Origin: a virus | IMG/VR virus record: IMGVR_UViG_3300043446_004155 | Location: 1 to 64,000 of that record | Length of the DNA: 64,000 bases | Strand: one strand, 5' to 3' | Part shown: in pieces, positions 1-6,132 of the stretch | Layout: every line of letters begins with the position of its first letter | How positions within the stretch are numbered: the stretch's first letter is position 1 | Made by a program: the position numbers and the translations under genes | The notes under the pieces: model-generated | Databases searched by the model: none | Told to the model about the DNA's origin: nothing | Seen by the model: only the letters and a program-made list of their open reading frames with translations

Positions 1-169
1 ACCACCATCCACCTTCCTCTGGACCGCCGTAGTTGAGCGTCGTTTCGTGGATGGTGATGACCGTTGGATCTTCGTGTTCGAAGTACTTGTGAGTTTTGTA
101 GGCTCCGATTGCGTATCGGGCTTTGTAAGTGTTGGGATAGAACTTCTTGAGTTCTGAGATGTAAGACAT
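1..169 (-). CDS. Hypothetical protein, C-terminus cut by window edge
   Basis: A minus-strand frame opens at an ATG at 169 and runs off the left edge without a stop, giving 56 residues that begin MSYISELKKFYPNTYKARY. A GGAG Shine-Dalgarno site lies about ten bases before the start. The composition, rich in Tyr, Lys, His and Glu, looks like a real protein and not a shadow frame. I do not recognise a family. It continues the run of small minus-strand genes that fills the first 3.2 kb. Confidence 0.6.
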   Translation of the reverse strand, partial: MSYISELKKFYPNTYKARYAIGAYKTHKYFEHEDPTVITIHETTLNYGGPEEGGWW

Positions 170-273
170 GATACAAACTCCGTGATGATGATTGAAATGA
201 TTGAGATCAGGATGACGATGATGTCACCGTCATCCCAAGCTTGTTTCAGTGTGTAGTTAGTAGTGGTAGTCAT
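1..273 (-). CDS. Possible small membrane protein overlapping its neighbour
   Basis: An ATG at 273 has a GAGAGG ribosome-binding site and opens a frame starting MTTTTNYTLKQAWDDGD. A hydrophobic, Ile-rich segment at about residues 18-34 would make one membrane helix. The frame then overlaps the whole of the gene starting at 169 and stays open to the window edge, where it is Ser/Thr-rich and looks like shadow sequence. Either a short membrane protein has lost its stop or this is a chance frame. Its start overlaps the end of the upstream gene by 17 bases. Confidence 0.3.
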   Translation of the reverse strand, partial: MTTTTNYTLKQAWDDGDIIVILISIISIIITEFVSCLTSQNSRSSIPTLTKPDTQSEPTKLTSTSNTKIQRSSPSTKRRSTTAVQRKVDGG

Positions 274-457
274 GGATTAAATACCTCTCGTTGTAATGGT
301 CGCATGCGTTGCGCTCTGCTGAGCTGATCTCTTCGATACCATCCCAGTCAGATTCGTTGCTTTCACGCATGGCTTCTTCTTGTTGGTGTGCAATGTCAGC
401 CATTGCATCGAGGTAATCAGCATTGCGTTGTTCATCAATGAAGTTAGGGTCTCTCAT
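257..457 (-). CDS. Small acidic hypothetical protein
   Basis: This 66-residue protein begins MRDPNFIDEQRNADYLDAM, is Glu/Asp/Asn-rich and ends in a Tyr/His-rich tail. I chose the ATG at 457 over an upstream in-frame ATG at 505 because the bases just before 457 (CACTCAACTCAACTC) match the leader repeated before other starts in this cluster. The longer form would add 16 residues. The family is unknown. It is probably an early host-takeover gene, judging only from its place in a run of tiny co-directional genes. Confidence 0.6.
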   Translation of the reverse strand: MRDPNFIDEQRNADYLDAMADIAHQQEEAMRESNESDWDGIEEISSAERNACDHYNERYLIHDYHY

Positions 458-507
458 GAGTTGAGTTGAGTGAAAGAATTGGTTGAACCTGGGACTTATA
501 TCCATTG

Positions 508-524
508 TTGAGAAGAGTTCTCAA
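508..524. promoter_or_regulatory. Palindrome TTGAGAA-N3-TTCTCAA
   Basis: A perfect 7-bp inverted repeat with a 3-base centre sits directly before the alternative start at 505. The arms TGAGAA/TTCTCA are the same as those of the Fur-box-like palindrome at 3436-3450, which suggests that one DNA-binding protein may read both. It could also be an RNA hairpin over the start codon. Confidence 0.4.
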
Positions 525-545
525 TAAGGAATGCCCAGGTATACG

Positions 546-561
546 TAGTACAAAAGTACTA
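546..561. promoter_or_regulatory. Hairpin TAGTAC-AAAA-GTACTA
   Basis: A perfect 6-bp stem with a 4-base loop lies in the short gap after the stop of the minus-strand gene at 572-1000. There is no T-tract, so it is not a normal intrinsic terminator. It could be an mRNA 3'-end or processing structure. Confidence 0.35.
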
Positions 562-571
562 GTGGCGGTGA

Positions 572-1000
572 TCAAACTGTGATGTGCGCCCAGGCAGTGC
601 CGTTGGCAATTTGGGCGATACGACAGTGGCTGACACCATACATACGACCAAGTTCGTGATAAGCCTTGGTCTTGCTGTTGAACTTAGTCATCAGCTCTGG
701 ATCAGCCAAGATCTGCTTCAGTTCTCTCACCTGAGATTCTGTGAGTTTCTGCTTGAAACGACGGCCCATCTCAAGGGCACGCGAAGGAGAAACTTGGGTC
801 TTCTTAACAGCCATAACCTGTGGTGCCGGCTGTTGCTGCAGGGGGATGTGGGGGGTTGTATCAAAGACTTTCGTCTTGAGTTGAAACCCAAGGGTCACTG
901 ATGATCCGTCTTTAACGACGGAGATGGTGACCTTGCCATCCCGTGTAATGACGCTGACGTGATCAGGGTTGTTGACGTCGAGCTGACTGAGCGCTTCCAT
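572..1000 (-). CDS. HTH protein with homing-nuclease-like C-terminal domain
   Basis: 142 residues. The N-terminal half has no recognised domain and ends in a Gln/Pro linker. Residues about 85-140 begin KLTESQVRELKQIL and continue through YHELGRMYGVSHCRIAQIANG. This is the helix-turn-helix pattern (resumption helix, tight turn, recognition helix) found at the C-terminus of HNH homing endonucleases and in small phage regulators. No HNH nuclease motif is present, so I infer a DNA-binding regulator built from such a domain. Its start follows a leader containing ACTCAAC and lacks a clear Shine-Dalgarno site. Confidence 0.6.
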   Translation of the reverse strand: MEALSQLDVNNPDHVSVITRDGKVTISVVKDGSSVTLGFQLKTKVFDTTPHIPLQQQPAPQVMAVKKTQVSPSRALEMGRRFKQKLTESQVRELKQILADPELMTKFNSKTKAYHELGRMYGVSHCRIAQIANGTAWAHITV

Positions 1001-1042
1001 GAGTGTTGCTGTGTTGAGTGCAGTGGATGCAGATGGAGAATA

Positions 1043-1072
1043 GCTGGTACCAGCAAGGATGCAAGTACCAGC
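1043..1072. repeat. Palindrome GCTGGTACCAGC plus second half-site
   Basis: A perfect 12-bp palindrome at 1043-1054 is followed at 1065-1072 by another GTACCAGC. The first arm and the distant half-site can also pair as an 8-bp stem with a 14-base loop. The element fills the gap between the stop of the gene at 1115-1465 and the start at 1000. It may be an operator or an mRNA structure. Confidence 0.4.
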
Positions 1073-1114
1073 CGTAGTGGTTCAGGCAGTGATGACACTA
1101 GTGGTAGTGCGTGG

Positions 1115-1465
1115 TTACTTCATGTACAAATACGATCCAGCCCAGTCGGCTTTCAGAAGGCAGGTCTCATACGACACATCGTCAAGCAGGTTGTACCGCA
1201 CATGTTTGGCTGGTGCCTTCCATGTGGCGGGCTTGTAAACAGCACCTGACTGGCGATGGATAAATGCATGGACACTGCCTTCGTAATTGCCGAGACTGTT
1301 ACGTGTAACATTCCGCTGGATGATCTTGTAGTACTTGGTGCCACGAACAATGTTGAATTCGATGCCACCATCTCCGTACTGCTTGTTGTAGTGTTCCAAA
1401 AGCTTATCGATCAAACGATTGATGCGGGCTTCTAGAACTTCAGTGTGTTCAGCGAGTGAGTACAT
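1115..1465 (-). CDS. Conserved cyanophage-type hypothetical protein
   Basis: 116 residues. The N-terminus is helical (MYSLAEHTEVLEARINRLID). The C-terminal half has a pattern I associate with small proteins in many cyanophages: GSVHAFI, GAVYKPATWKAPAKHVRYNLLD and a terminal DWAGSYLY. No catalytic motif is evident and the function is unknown. The start at 1465 overlaps the previous gene by 17 bases and is preceded by CCAACTCAAATC, a variant of the cluster leader. Confidence 0.75.
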   Translation of the reverse strand: MYSLAEHTEVLEARINRLIDKLLEHYNKQYGDGGIEFNIVRGTKYYKIIQRNVTRNSLGNYEGSVHAFIHRQSGAVYKPATWKAPAKHVRYNLLDDVSYETCLLKADWAGSYLYMK

Positions 1466-1643
1466 GATTTGAGTTGGATGGAAGTTGAATAAGGTCTACG
1501 CCAACCATTGCAGAGCCAGTGATGCCTGCAATGATGATGACGAATAGACCTTGAAGGATTCGACTACCGAGAGTCTCATTAGACGCATGGTAAGAATCAA
1601 GGGTGATGAACTTGTTCTTGCCCATGGAATAGATACGTTTCAT
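1449..1643 (-). CDS. Small single-pass membrane protein
   Basis: 64 residues with a basic N-terminus (MKRIYSMGKNKF) and one hydrophobic segment, LFVIIIAGITGSAMVGV, at about residues 33-49. A short tail follows. It is likely to sit in the host inner membrane. The start at 1643 follows CAATTCAACTCAG; an internal ATG at 1625 is possible. It overlaps the downstream gene. The function is unknown. Confidence 0.6.
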   Translation of the reverse strand: MKRIYSMGKNKFITLDSYHASNETLGSRILQGLFVIIIAGITGSAMVGVDLIQLPSNSNHVLTR

Positions 1644-1667
1644 CTGAGTTGAATTGATGAAGTGAAC

Positions 1668-1710
1668 GTAGTCCTGTGGTGAGGACTACAGAAAAGGGCC
1701 GAGGCCCCTT
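1668..1710 (-). terminator. Hairpin pair with terminator-like element
   Basis: Just after the stop of the gene at 1728-2114, read on the minus strand, comes a GC-rich stem (AAGGG...CCCTT with an inner CC/GG) followed by a short T-run. Then comes a perfect 8-bp hairpin, GTAGTCCT-loop-AGGACTAC, at 1668-1689. The first part looks like an intrinsic terminator of modest strength. Confidence 0.5.
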
Positions 1711-1727
1711 CGTGTAGTCGTCTGATG

Positions 1728-2114
1728 TCAGAACGGAATTTCTTCCAAGGTTGGTTCAGTCTTTGGTGCAGTAACCTCAGGCCGTACCTTGGGACGAGGA
1801 GCAGATCCTATGACGGCACGTACTTTCGTCAGTGCCATCTCCGGATACTTCAGTGCGACGAGATCGCCGTCCTTGAAGTAATGCGTACGGATGCTGTTGA
1901 GTCTGACATCAAATTGGGTGAGGATGAGCTGCTGACCAACCACGAGTGTGCCGTTGTTGTAGGCAGTCATCAAACCATTGGCATTATTGAACTTAATGCG
2001 GCAAGTACCTTCGTACATGTCGTTAACAACCATGGAGATCGCAAGGAACTCGCGACCTTCATGTGTAGCCAGCTCCATGTAACTGATGTTGCCAACAATG
2101 GTGTTAGAGAACAT
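1728..2114 (-). CDS. Candidate single-stranded DNA-binding protein
   Basis: 128 residues. It begins MFSNTIVGNISYMELATHEG with alternating beta-type strands (EFLAISMVVND, GTCRIKF, QQLILTQFDV), compatible with an OB fold. A Pro/Thr/Lys-rich linker follows and the last residues are TLEEIPF. That ending matches the acidic -DDIPF tail by which bacterial SSB recruits repair and replication proteins. The fold is inference; the tail is seen directly. It lies in the early-type cluster, consistent with replication. Its start follows CACTCAACTCAG. Confidence 0.5.
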   Translation of the reverse strand: MFSNTIVGNISYMELATHEGREFLAISMVVNDMYEGTCRIKFNNANGLMTAYNNGTLVVGQQLILTQFDVRLNSIRTHYFKDGDLVALKYPEMALTKVRAVIGSAPRPKVRPEVTAPKTEPTLEEIPF

Positions 2115-2161
2115 GATTGAACTGAGTTGAGTGAACTAGCAGACGATGAGGTCTGCAGAAA

Positions 2162-2179
2162 CCCATCCTTGTGGATGGG
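2162..2179 (-). terminator. Hairpin CCCATCC-loop-GGATGGG
   Basis: A perfect 7-bp stem with a 4-base loop follows the stop of the gene at 2192-2401. On the minus strand it is followed by TTTCT, a weak T-run. It is a probable intrinsic terminator or 3' stabiliser. Confidence 0.45.
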
Positions 2180-2191
2180 AAAGTGCAAACG

Positions 2192-2401
2192 TCACTTGAT
2201 CTTTAACTCTGCATTGTGGATGCAGTAGTACGTATCACCAAGGAAACCTTGGGTGTAAATGAGATTGTGATTGGGGCGTGAATTGCATGTTGCCTTGTAG
2301 TGCTGGTTGATGGCCTTCTGGCCAAACACAGATAGCATCATGCCTACGCCAGTGCCAAGCACAAGAGCGAGCGTTGCATCAAACATGTAGTTCTTAGTCA
2401 T
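2192..2401 (-). CDS. Small membrane-anchored hypothetical protein
   Basis: 69 residues. A hydrophobic helix, ATLALVLGTGVGMMLSVFG, at about residues 9-27 follows a short N-terminus and would anchor the protein. The rest is polar with two Cys residues. The family is unknown. The start at 2401 follows CACCTAACTGAACAGTC, a diverged copy of the cluster leader with no Shine-Dalgarno site. Confidence 0.6.
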   Translation of the reverse strand: MTKNYMFDATLALVLGTGVGMMLSVFGQKAINQHYKATCNSRPNHNLIYTQGFLGDTYYCIHNAELKIK

Positions 2402-2407
2402 GACTGT

Positions 2408-2575
2408 TCAGTTAGGTGAGATGAAGTTGGACAGAGCAGTGCGGTAACCATTGACCTCATGGATCAATGCCTCCCTTCGTACTTTGAGCTGAGCCTTAAC
2501 ACGCTCAGGGGTCTGGTCTTGGGCAACCTTGACTGCTGCGACAGCAAGGAGTTGCGATAGTTTTGCACGTAACAT
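2408..2575 (-). CDS. Small helical hypothetical protein
   Basis: 55 residues, predicted helical and basic (MLRAKLSQLLAVAAVKVAQD at the start). I chose the ATG at 2575 because CTAACTCAACTC lies right before it. A start at 2629 would add 18 residues but would run through the hairpins at 2588-2634. The function is unknown. It sits 6 bases from the start of the next gene, so the two are probably co-transcribed. Confidence 0.6.
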   Translation of the reverse strand: MLRAKLSQLLAVAAVKVAQDQTPERVKAQLKVRREALIHEVNGYRTALSNFISPN

Positions 2576-2587
2576 GAGTTGAGTTAG

Positions 2588-2634
2588 GCCACCCTCGGTG
2601 GGTGGCAATGATTGTCCAGGGGTTTGCACCCTGG
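2588..2634. repeat. Twin hairpins; one resembles a tRNA T-arm
   Basis: Two perfect stems sit side by side: GCCACCC-5-base loop-GGGTGGC (2588-2606) and CCAGGG-7-base loop-CCCTGG (2616-2634). They lie between the stop of the gene at 2651-2944 and the next start. The 7-base loop on the minus strand is TGCAAAC, like a tRNA T-loop. The arrangement matches the gap at 2944-3032. Confidence 0.45.
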
Positions 2635-2650
2635 AACCCGCTTAGACGGA

Positions 2651-2944
2651 TCAATCCTGGTCGGCGTCTGCCAACTCGATCTTCATAAGCTGTCGCATTG
2701 ACAGCTCAGCAAGATCAAACTTCTCAACAGACCATTCGTAGAAGAAGTGCTCACGATAATCGCAGTTACGATCACCGCATTCACAAGGCTTGGTAATCCA
2801 ATCCGTCTCTTCTTCCTTGGCCTGCTTTGAAGATAGTTCCACAGCCTTAGCTTCAGCTTTACGCTTAGAAGCGTAATACGCAACGACACAAGGCTCGTTA
2901 TAGTAAGCCCTACGGTTGAACTCGGTGAGCGTGTAGACGTGCAT
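2651..2944 (-). CDS. Hypothetical protein with Cys cluster
   Basis: 97 residues, starting MHVYTLTEFNRRAYYNEP. A CECGDRNC motif near residues 54-61 could bind a metal ion, and the C-terminus is acidic. I chose the ATG at 2944 because GGAGAG lies six bases before it. A frame from 3019 would cross the tRNA-like structure. The N-terminus has the look of short cyanophage proteins that format host signals, but I cannot name a family. Confidence 0.65.
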   Translation of the reverse strand: MHVYTLTEFNRRAYYNEPCVVAYYASKRKAEAKAVELSSKQAKEEETDWITKPCECGDRNCDYREHFFYEWSVEKFDLAELSMRQLMKIELADADQD

Positions 2945-2988
2945 GGATCTCTCCATGTGTGCGGTGCCCATCTCCGCTGGGGGCAATA

Positions 2989-3032
2989 CTGAGTGGGGGA
3001 TTCGATCCCCCGGCATCACGCCTGGTACTCAG
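2989..3032 (-). ncRNA. tRNA-like three-stem structure
   Basis: On the minus strand a 44-base segment folds as an outer stem CTGAGT/ACTCAG, a small stem GGC-GTGAT-GCC, and a T-arm-like hairpin GGGGG-ATCGAAT-CCCCC with a 7-base loop close to the tRNA consensus. It has an acceptor-like stem and T-arm but no anticodon arm, so it is not a working tRNA. It includes the stop codon of the gene at 3029-3226. It may protect or process mRNA 3' ends, or be a tRNA remnant. Confidence 0.4.
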
Positions 3033-3226
3033 AACGGAATCTCGTCCAGCACTTTGGGCCAAGGCCCATAGCTGTGGATCTCGTTATCTTCCAGAGTCAC
3101 GAGGTAAGCTTCCATGGCTTCTTTGCTACGGAAAAACTTACGCTCGTACTCGGGCTCAAAGTCGTCGCAATAAACATCAACGGTGGTGACAAAATAATGC
3201 ATGGTGTTAAATGCAATGGACTGCAT
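3029..3226 (-). CDS. Small protein with SSB-like C-terminal tail
   Basis: 65 residues (61 or fewer if translation starts at the internal MHYFVTTVDVYCDD). The middle is rich in Glu, Phe and Lys. The last residues are VLDEIPF, again the acidic tail that bacterial SSB uses to bind partners, as in the gene at 1728-2114. There is too little sequence for a full OB fold. It could mimic the SSB tail to compete for host replication or repair proteins. That role is inference. Confidence 0.55.
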   Translation of the reverse strand: MQSIAFNTMHYFVTTVDVYCDDFEPEYERKFFRSKEAMEAYLVTLEDNEIHSYGPWPKVLDEIPF

Positions 3227-3296
3227 GCGTGTTACGGATGCGCAACCCCCGATTAATCCTCATCTAATCCCGATCTATTAGGTCGGAATTAAATAA

Positions 3297-3381
3297 CAAA
3301 CTCCTGGAACCTCCACGCTCACTGTCCTATTTGGACCGCCGGAGAGCGGGAGGCGAAACCCCAGTTCGGGCGCGGAGTTTG
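3297..3381. ncRNA. Structured noncoding segment
   Basis: The 3227-3675 gap holds no convincing gene. Within it, CAAACTCC (3297-3304) pairs perfectly with GGAGTTTG (3374-3381), enclosing nested CGCTC/GAGCG and other GC-rich stems. The overall size is 85 bases, but there is no T-arm or anticodon arm in the right place, so it is not a tRNA. It may be a small RNA made near the junction between the early cluster and the virion module. Confidence 0.35.
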
Positions 3382-3399
3382 GAGGATTTAACCTCGTTC

Positions 3400-3415
3400 G
3401 ATACGAATTCGTATC
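3400..3415. promoter_or_regulatory. 16-bp perfect palindrome
   Basis: GATACGAATTCGTATC is a perfect palindrome with no spacer, seven bases before the terminator stem at 3422. A dimeric repressor or a nuclease could read it. It lies in the noncoding hub between the minus-strand early cluster and the plus-strand virion genes. Confidence 0.4.
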
Positions 3416-3421
3416 AAAAAT

Positions 3422-3471
3422 CCCGACGATATTAATGAGAATCATTCTCAATAACGCGTCGGGTTCTTTTT
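3422..3471. terminator. Two-way intrinsic terminator
   Basis: CCCGACG (3422-3428) pairs with CGTCGGG (3457-3463). On the plus strand a run of T residues follows; on the minus strand the stem is followed by ATTTTTG. The loop carries the 15-bp palindrome at 3436-3450, so the whole unit can form one long hairpin. It insulates the two opposite-facing halves of the window. Confidence 0.6.
3436..3450. promoter_or_regulatory. Fur-box-like operator
   Basis: TGAGAATCATTCTCA is a perfect 7-1-7 inverted repeat that agrees closely with the bacterial Fur box pattern TGATAAT-N-ATTATCA. It sits in the loop of a terminator and not next to an obvious promoter, so its operator role is uncertain. A related palindrome lies at 508-524. 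Confidence 0.4.
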
Positions 3472-3624
3472 TTCTACGCGCATCTACTCTCGGTTGGGGG
3501 TTGGGAGAAGCGTCAGGTAATTTTGTACCCTTTTCAGCGGTGTATAGGCCCCCTTTTGGTATAAACGTGTACCATTTATTGCAATTTTGTATGTAATTTC
3601 CCTAATTAGCCCAAAAATTGACAC

Positions 3625-3648
3625 AAAAAAGCCGGGGTTGGCCCCGGC
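3625..3648 (-). terminator. Intrinsic terminator
   Basis: On the minus strand, GCCGGGG-CCAA-CCCCGGC (7-bp stem, 4-base loop) is followed by six T residues. It lies 28 bases after the stop of the gene at 3676-3888, which it most likely terminates. Confidence 0.75.
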
Positions 3649-3675
3649 AATTAACCCAAATATTACAGTGTTGTT

Positions 3676-3888
3676 TTAGACGGCGCCTTTTTGTATGTGC
3701 TGTGTCGCCAAACTGACGGCCTGTTGGTATTTTTGCGTGTCTGGCACAGCTCTTGCTAGCTCCTGGCCCGCAGCTGCCCTCATTTTTTGGACTTCGAACG
3801 GGTGCATTCCACCTTCACGCAGTTCATTGGCGCGTTGGTCAATTGTTTGACGAATATTTTCGCGCCTTTCCTGCTGTTCTTCGTTCAT
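3676..3888 (-). CDS. Small helical hypothetical protein
   Basis: 70 residues, highly charged and probably all helix (MNEEQQERRENIRQTIDQRA). No domain is recognised. No Shine-Dalgarno site is visible before the ATG at 3888. A strong terminator follows. It is divergent from the large virion gene at 4010, with a 121-base shared upstream region that is AT-rich and likely holds promoters for both. Confidence 0.6.
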   Translation of the reverse strand: MNEEQQERRENIRQTIDQRANELREGGMHPFEVQKMRAAAGQELARAVPDTQKYQQAVSLATQHIQKGAV

Positions 3889-4009
3889 TTGTAGAGTAAC
3901 TTACCGGTTTTACGGTTTATATTCCTAAGTTTACAGGATACTTACGTTTTTTAATTACCCAAAGTTAGAATGTAACCAATAAAAGTTAAAAAGATACGTC
4001 TTAAAGGTT

Positions 4010-6130
4010 ATGGCGCTTTCTCCAGCTGATTTTTACGCCTATAGCCGCGCCACTGGGGCTCCAATCCCCGAAGATCCCGAAGAACGGGCACAAATGGCGC
4101 CAGATGTCCTGGAGTTCCGCCGTAATCAACTCAAAGCCCCAGAAGGTGAGCTTGTTGTGGCTGGTCTTCGGGGATTTGGTCCGTATAAAAATGTTAATCC
4201 GGCCGAATTAGAGCAACGTCGTCAAGAACTCCTTAATCAAGACAAACGTGAAGAGTCAAATCCCCTCGGTGCGTTGGGTGCTGCCGCAGCTGCTGTAGGT
4301 GCATTGGCAGGTTTAGGGTTTGGTGCCAGGGCATTAATGCGTCGTGGGCAACAGATCCCCAAAGGTCCGGCTAAATCCGCAACCGCTGGTGTACGCCAAG
4401 TCAATCTTGCGGACATGGAGCAGGCAGTACGTCGTGTTGCTGCTGAACCTGCACCTTCTACACCTCCGCCCGCCCCATCAAAAGTTGTAGCCCGTAGCGT
4501 AATGCCTACGGAGGAAGAGGCATTTGCTAAATATGCGCGTGAATTAGGTGAAGCTATTCCAGAACCTACGGCAGAAGAGCTGAATTTCCCTCCTGCTCAA
4601 TACCGTACGTACGGTGTTGGATATCGTGAACGCGCAGCTGAACCTGGATATCGCTCTAATGCACTTGCCGCATTTGAAAAGCGTTACCCACCTTCCCCAG
4701 AAGTACAGGCCGCACGTCGTGCTGCGGCACAAGAAGATTTATTAAGTGCTGCAGCAAGGCTTCAAACAAATACTGAAACCCTAACCGACATCCAAAAGGT
4801 CCAAGCTGTTTCCAATGCAGATCAATTCATTAACGCGGTTGAATCTGGTGAGGATCAAACGACAGGACGTTTAATTCAAAAGTTAAACATCGCAGATCCC
4901 TGGGGCCAATCCACCATTCCTCCATCTGCTGTAAATGACCAACAACCCACCCTTTTACTTCCGGCAGCAGCGGTTAGCCCGAGGGAAAAGGCACAAGAGT
5001 TTCTTCAGTCTCGTTTTGAAGAATTAGGTGCCACTATCCCAGGTCGTTATCGGCGCGAACGTGCCATGGGTCAGGATCCTGCTATTGCAGAAGCCATGGA
5101 GCTTTATGCATCCACTGGTGATCCAGCCGTCTTGTCTCGTTTGTCTGCAGCACCGTCTTCTCCGCTGTCTGTAGTGCCGCGTGTTCAAACAGAACTCCGA
5201 GAGAAAGAAGAGATCCCAACCGGTATGTTCTTCAAGCCCACAGGGCAGGGTGAGTTTATTGACGACTTGTTTGAAAAAGATATTGCGTTAACAAACAAAA
5301 TCTCCAGCCTTGGAGCTGAAAAGCAAAACATCTTGAATCGCCTGGAAGAGATCGATCAGCTCGAACCGCAGTTGCGTTTTGCTGCTGCAGATGAACCAGG
5401 CCAAGGCGGGTATTACACCCGGATGCTTAACAAGATGATGTTTGAGCGTCAGAGTCTTAATCCTGATGTCATCAATGCTGATCTCGGTGACGCAATTGCC
5501 CAACGCGACTTTGTCCGTTCACAGATGGAATCCCTGGAATCCCTGGGATCTAAATACAAAATGATCTCACGCCAAGAAGGCGTGCGTCCCTTTTTTGAAG
5601 TGGATCCAGTCACTAACGAACCAATTGCTGAAACCCTTGAGCTTCGTAGTGGGCGCCCCACCATTGATACTGAACGCAAAGGTGGGGGAGGAAGGAATAT
5701 TGCTGAGTTTACCGCTGGAGCAGGTAATGTAACAGCAGAAGCAGTTCGGGAAATATTACAAGGCGGACAAAAAACTAGAGTTCGTGACTTTGATATTGAG
5801 ACAGGAGGTCTTCCTGAAGTCTTTGAGTCAGATCGTTCTCAAACAGGACGTTCCATTGGAATTTACGGAATTGAGCCAAGAAATGAACCTATTGCTGATC
5901 CAACCCTTCGTCCAACTGTTCTTCAACGAGAAGAAACAAAGATGGCAATTCGCCGTAAACCACAAGAGGGTGAAGCGCTCAAAACTTACATAGAAGAGGT
6001 TCGTCGCGCCAAAGCTGCAACACCTGAAACAAAGCGCCGCTCCTTGGAAGTAAGTGAGGCATTACGTCGGGCTACAATTGAAGGACGTGATCCGCAAGCA
6101 ATCCTCAAACAGTTTGGTATTGGTATTTGA
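4010..6130 (+). CDS. Large virion-type protein, probably internal or ejected
   Basis: 706 residues. It starts MALSPADFYAYSRATGAPIP. A single Ala/Gly-rich hydrophobic segment at about residues 85-110 is followed by basic residues, and long Ala/Glu/Arg-rich helical and Pro-rich parts make up the rest. No enzymatic motif is evident. It opens the plus-strand virion module and resembles the 760-residue protein at 61102-63384 in style: an Ala/Gly membrane-type stretch in a long soluble protein. Proteins of this kind are often carried inside podovirus heads and ejected with DNA; that assignment is inference. Confidence 0.7.
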   Translation: MALSPADFYAYSRATGAPIPEDPEERAQMAPDVLEFRRNQLKAPEGELVVAGLRGFGPYKNVNPAELEQRRQELLNQDKREESNPLGALGAAAAAVGALAGLGFGARALMRRGQQIPKGPAKSATAGVRQVNLADMEQAVRRVAAEPAPSTPPPAPSKVVARSVMPTEEEAFAKYARELGEAIPEPTAEELNFPPAQYRTYGVGYRERAAEPGYRSNALAAFEKRYPPSPEVQAARRAAAQEDLLSAAARLQTNTETLTDIQKVQAVSNADQFINAVESGEDQTTGRLIQKLNIADPWGQSTIPPSAVNDQQPTLLLPAAAVSPREKAQEFLQSRFEELGATIPGRYRRERAMGQDPAIAEAMELYASTGDPAVLSRLSAAPSSPLSVVPRVQTELREKEEIPTGMFFKPTGQGEFIDDLFEKDIALTNKISSLGAEKQNILNRLEEIDQLEPQLRFAAADEPGQGGYYTRMLNKMMFERQSLNPDVINADLGDAIAQRDFVRSQMESLESLGSKYKMISRQEGVRPFFEVDPVTNEPIAETLELRSGRPTIDTERKGGGGRNIAEFTAGAGNVTAEAVREILQGGQKTRVRDFDIETGGLPEVFESDRSQTGRSIGIYGIEPRNEPIADPTLRPTVLQREETKMAIRRKPQEGEALKTYIEEVRRAKAATPETKRRSLEVSEALRRATIEGRDPQAILKQFGIGI

Positions 6131-6132
6131 TC

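Noticed and set aside
2989-3032. A functional tRNA
   Set aside because: Only an acceptor-like stem, a small stem and a T-arm are present; no anticodon arm, and total length is 44 bases.
3297-3381. A tRNA of about 85 bases
   Set aside because: The closing stem looks like an acceptor stem, but the T-arm and anticodon arm cannot be formed at the needed distances on either strand.
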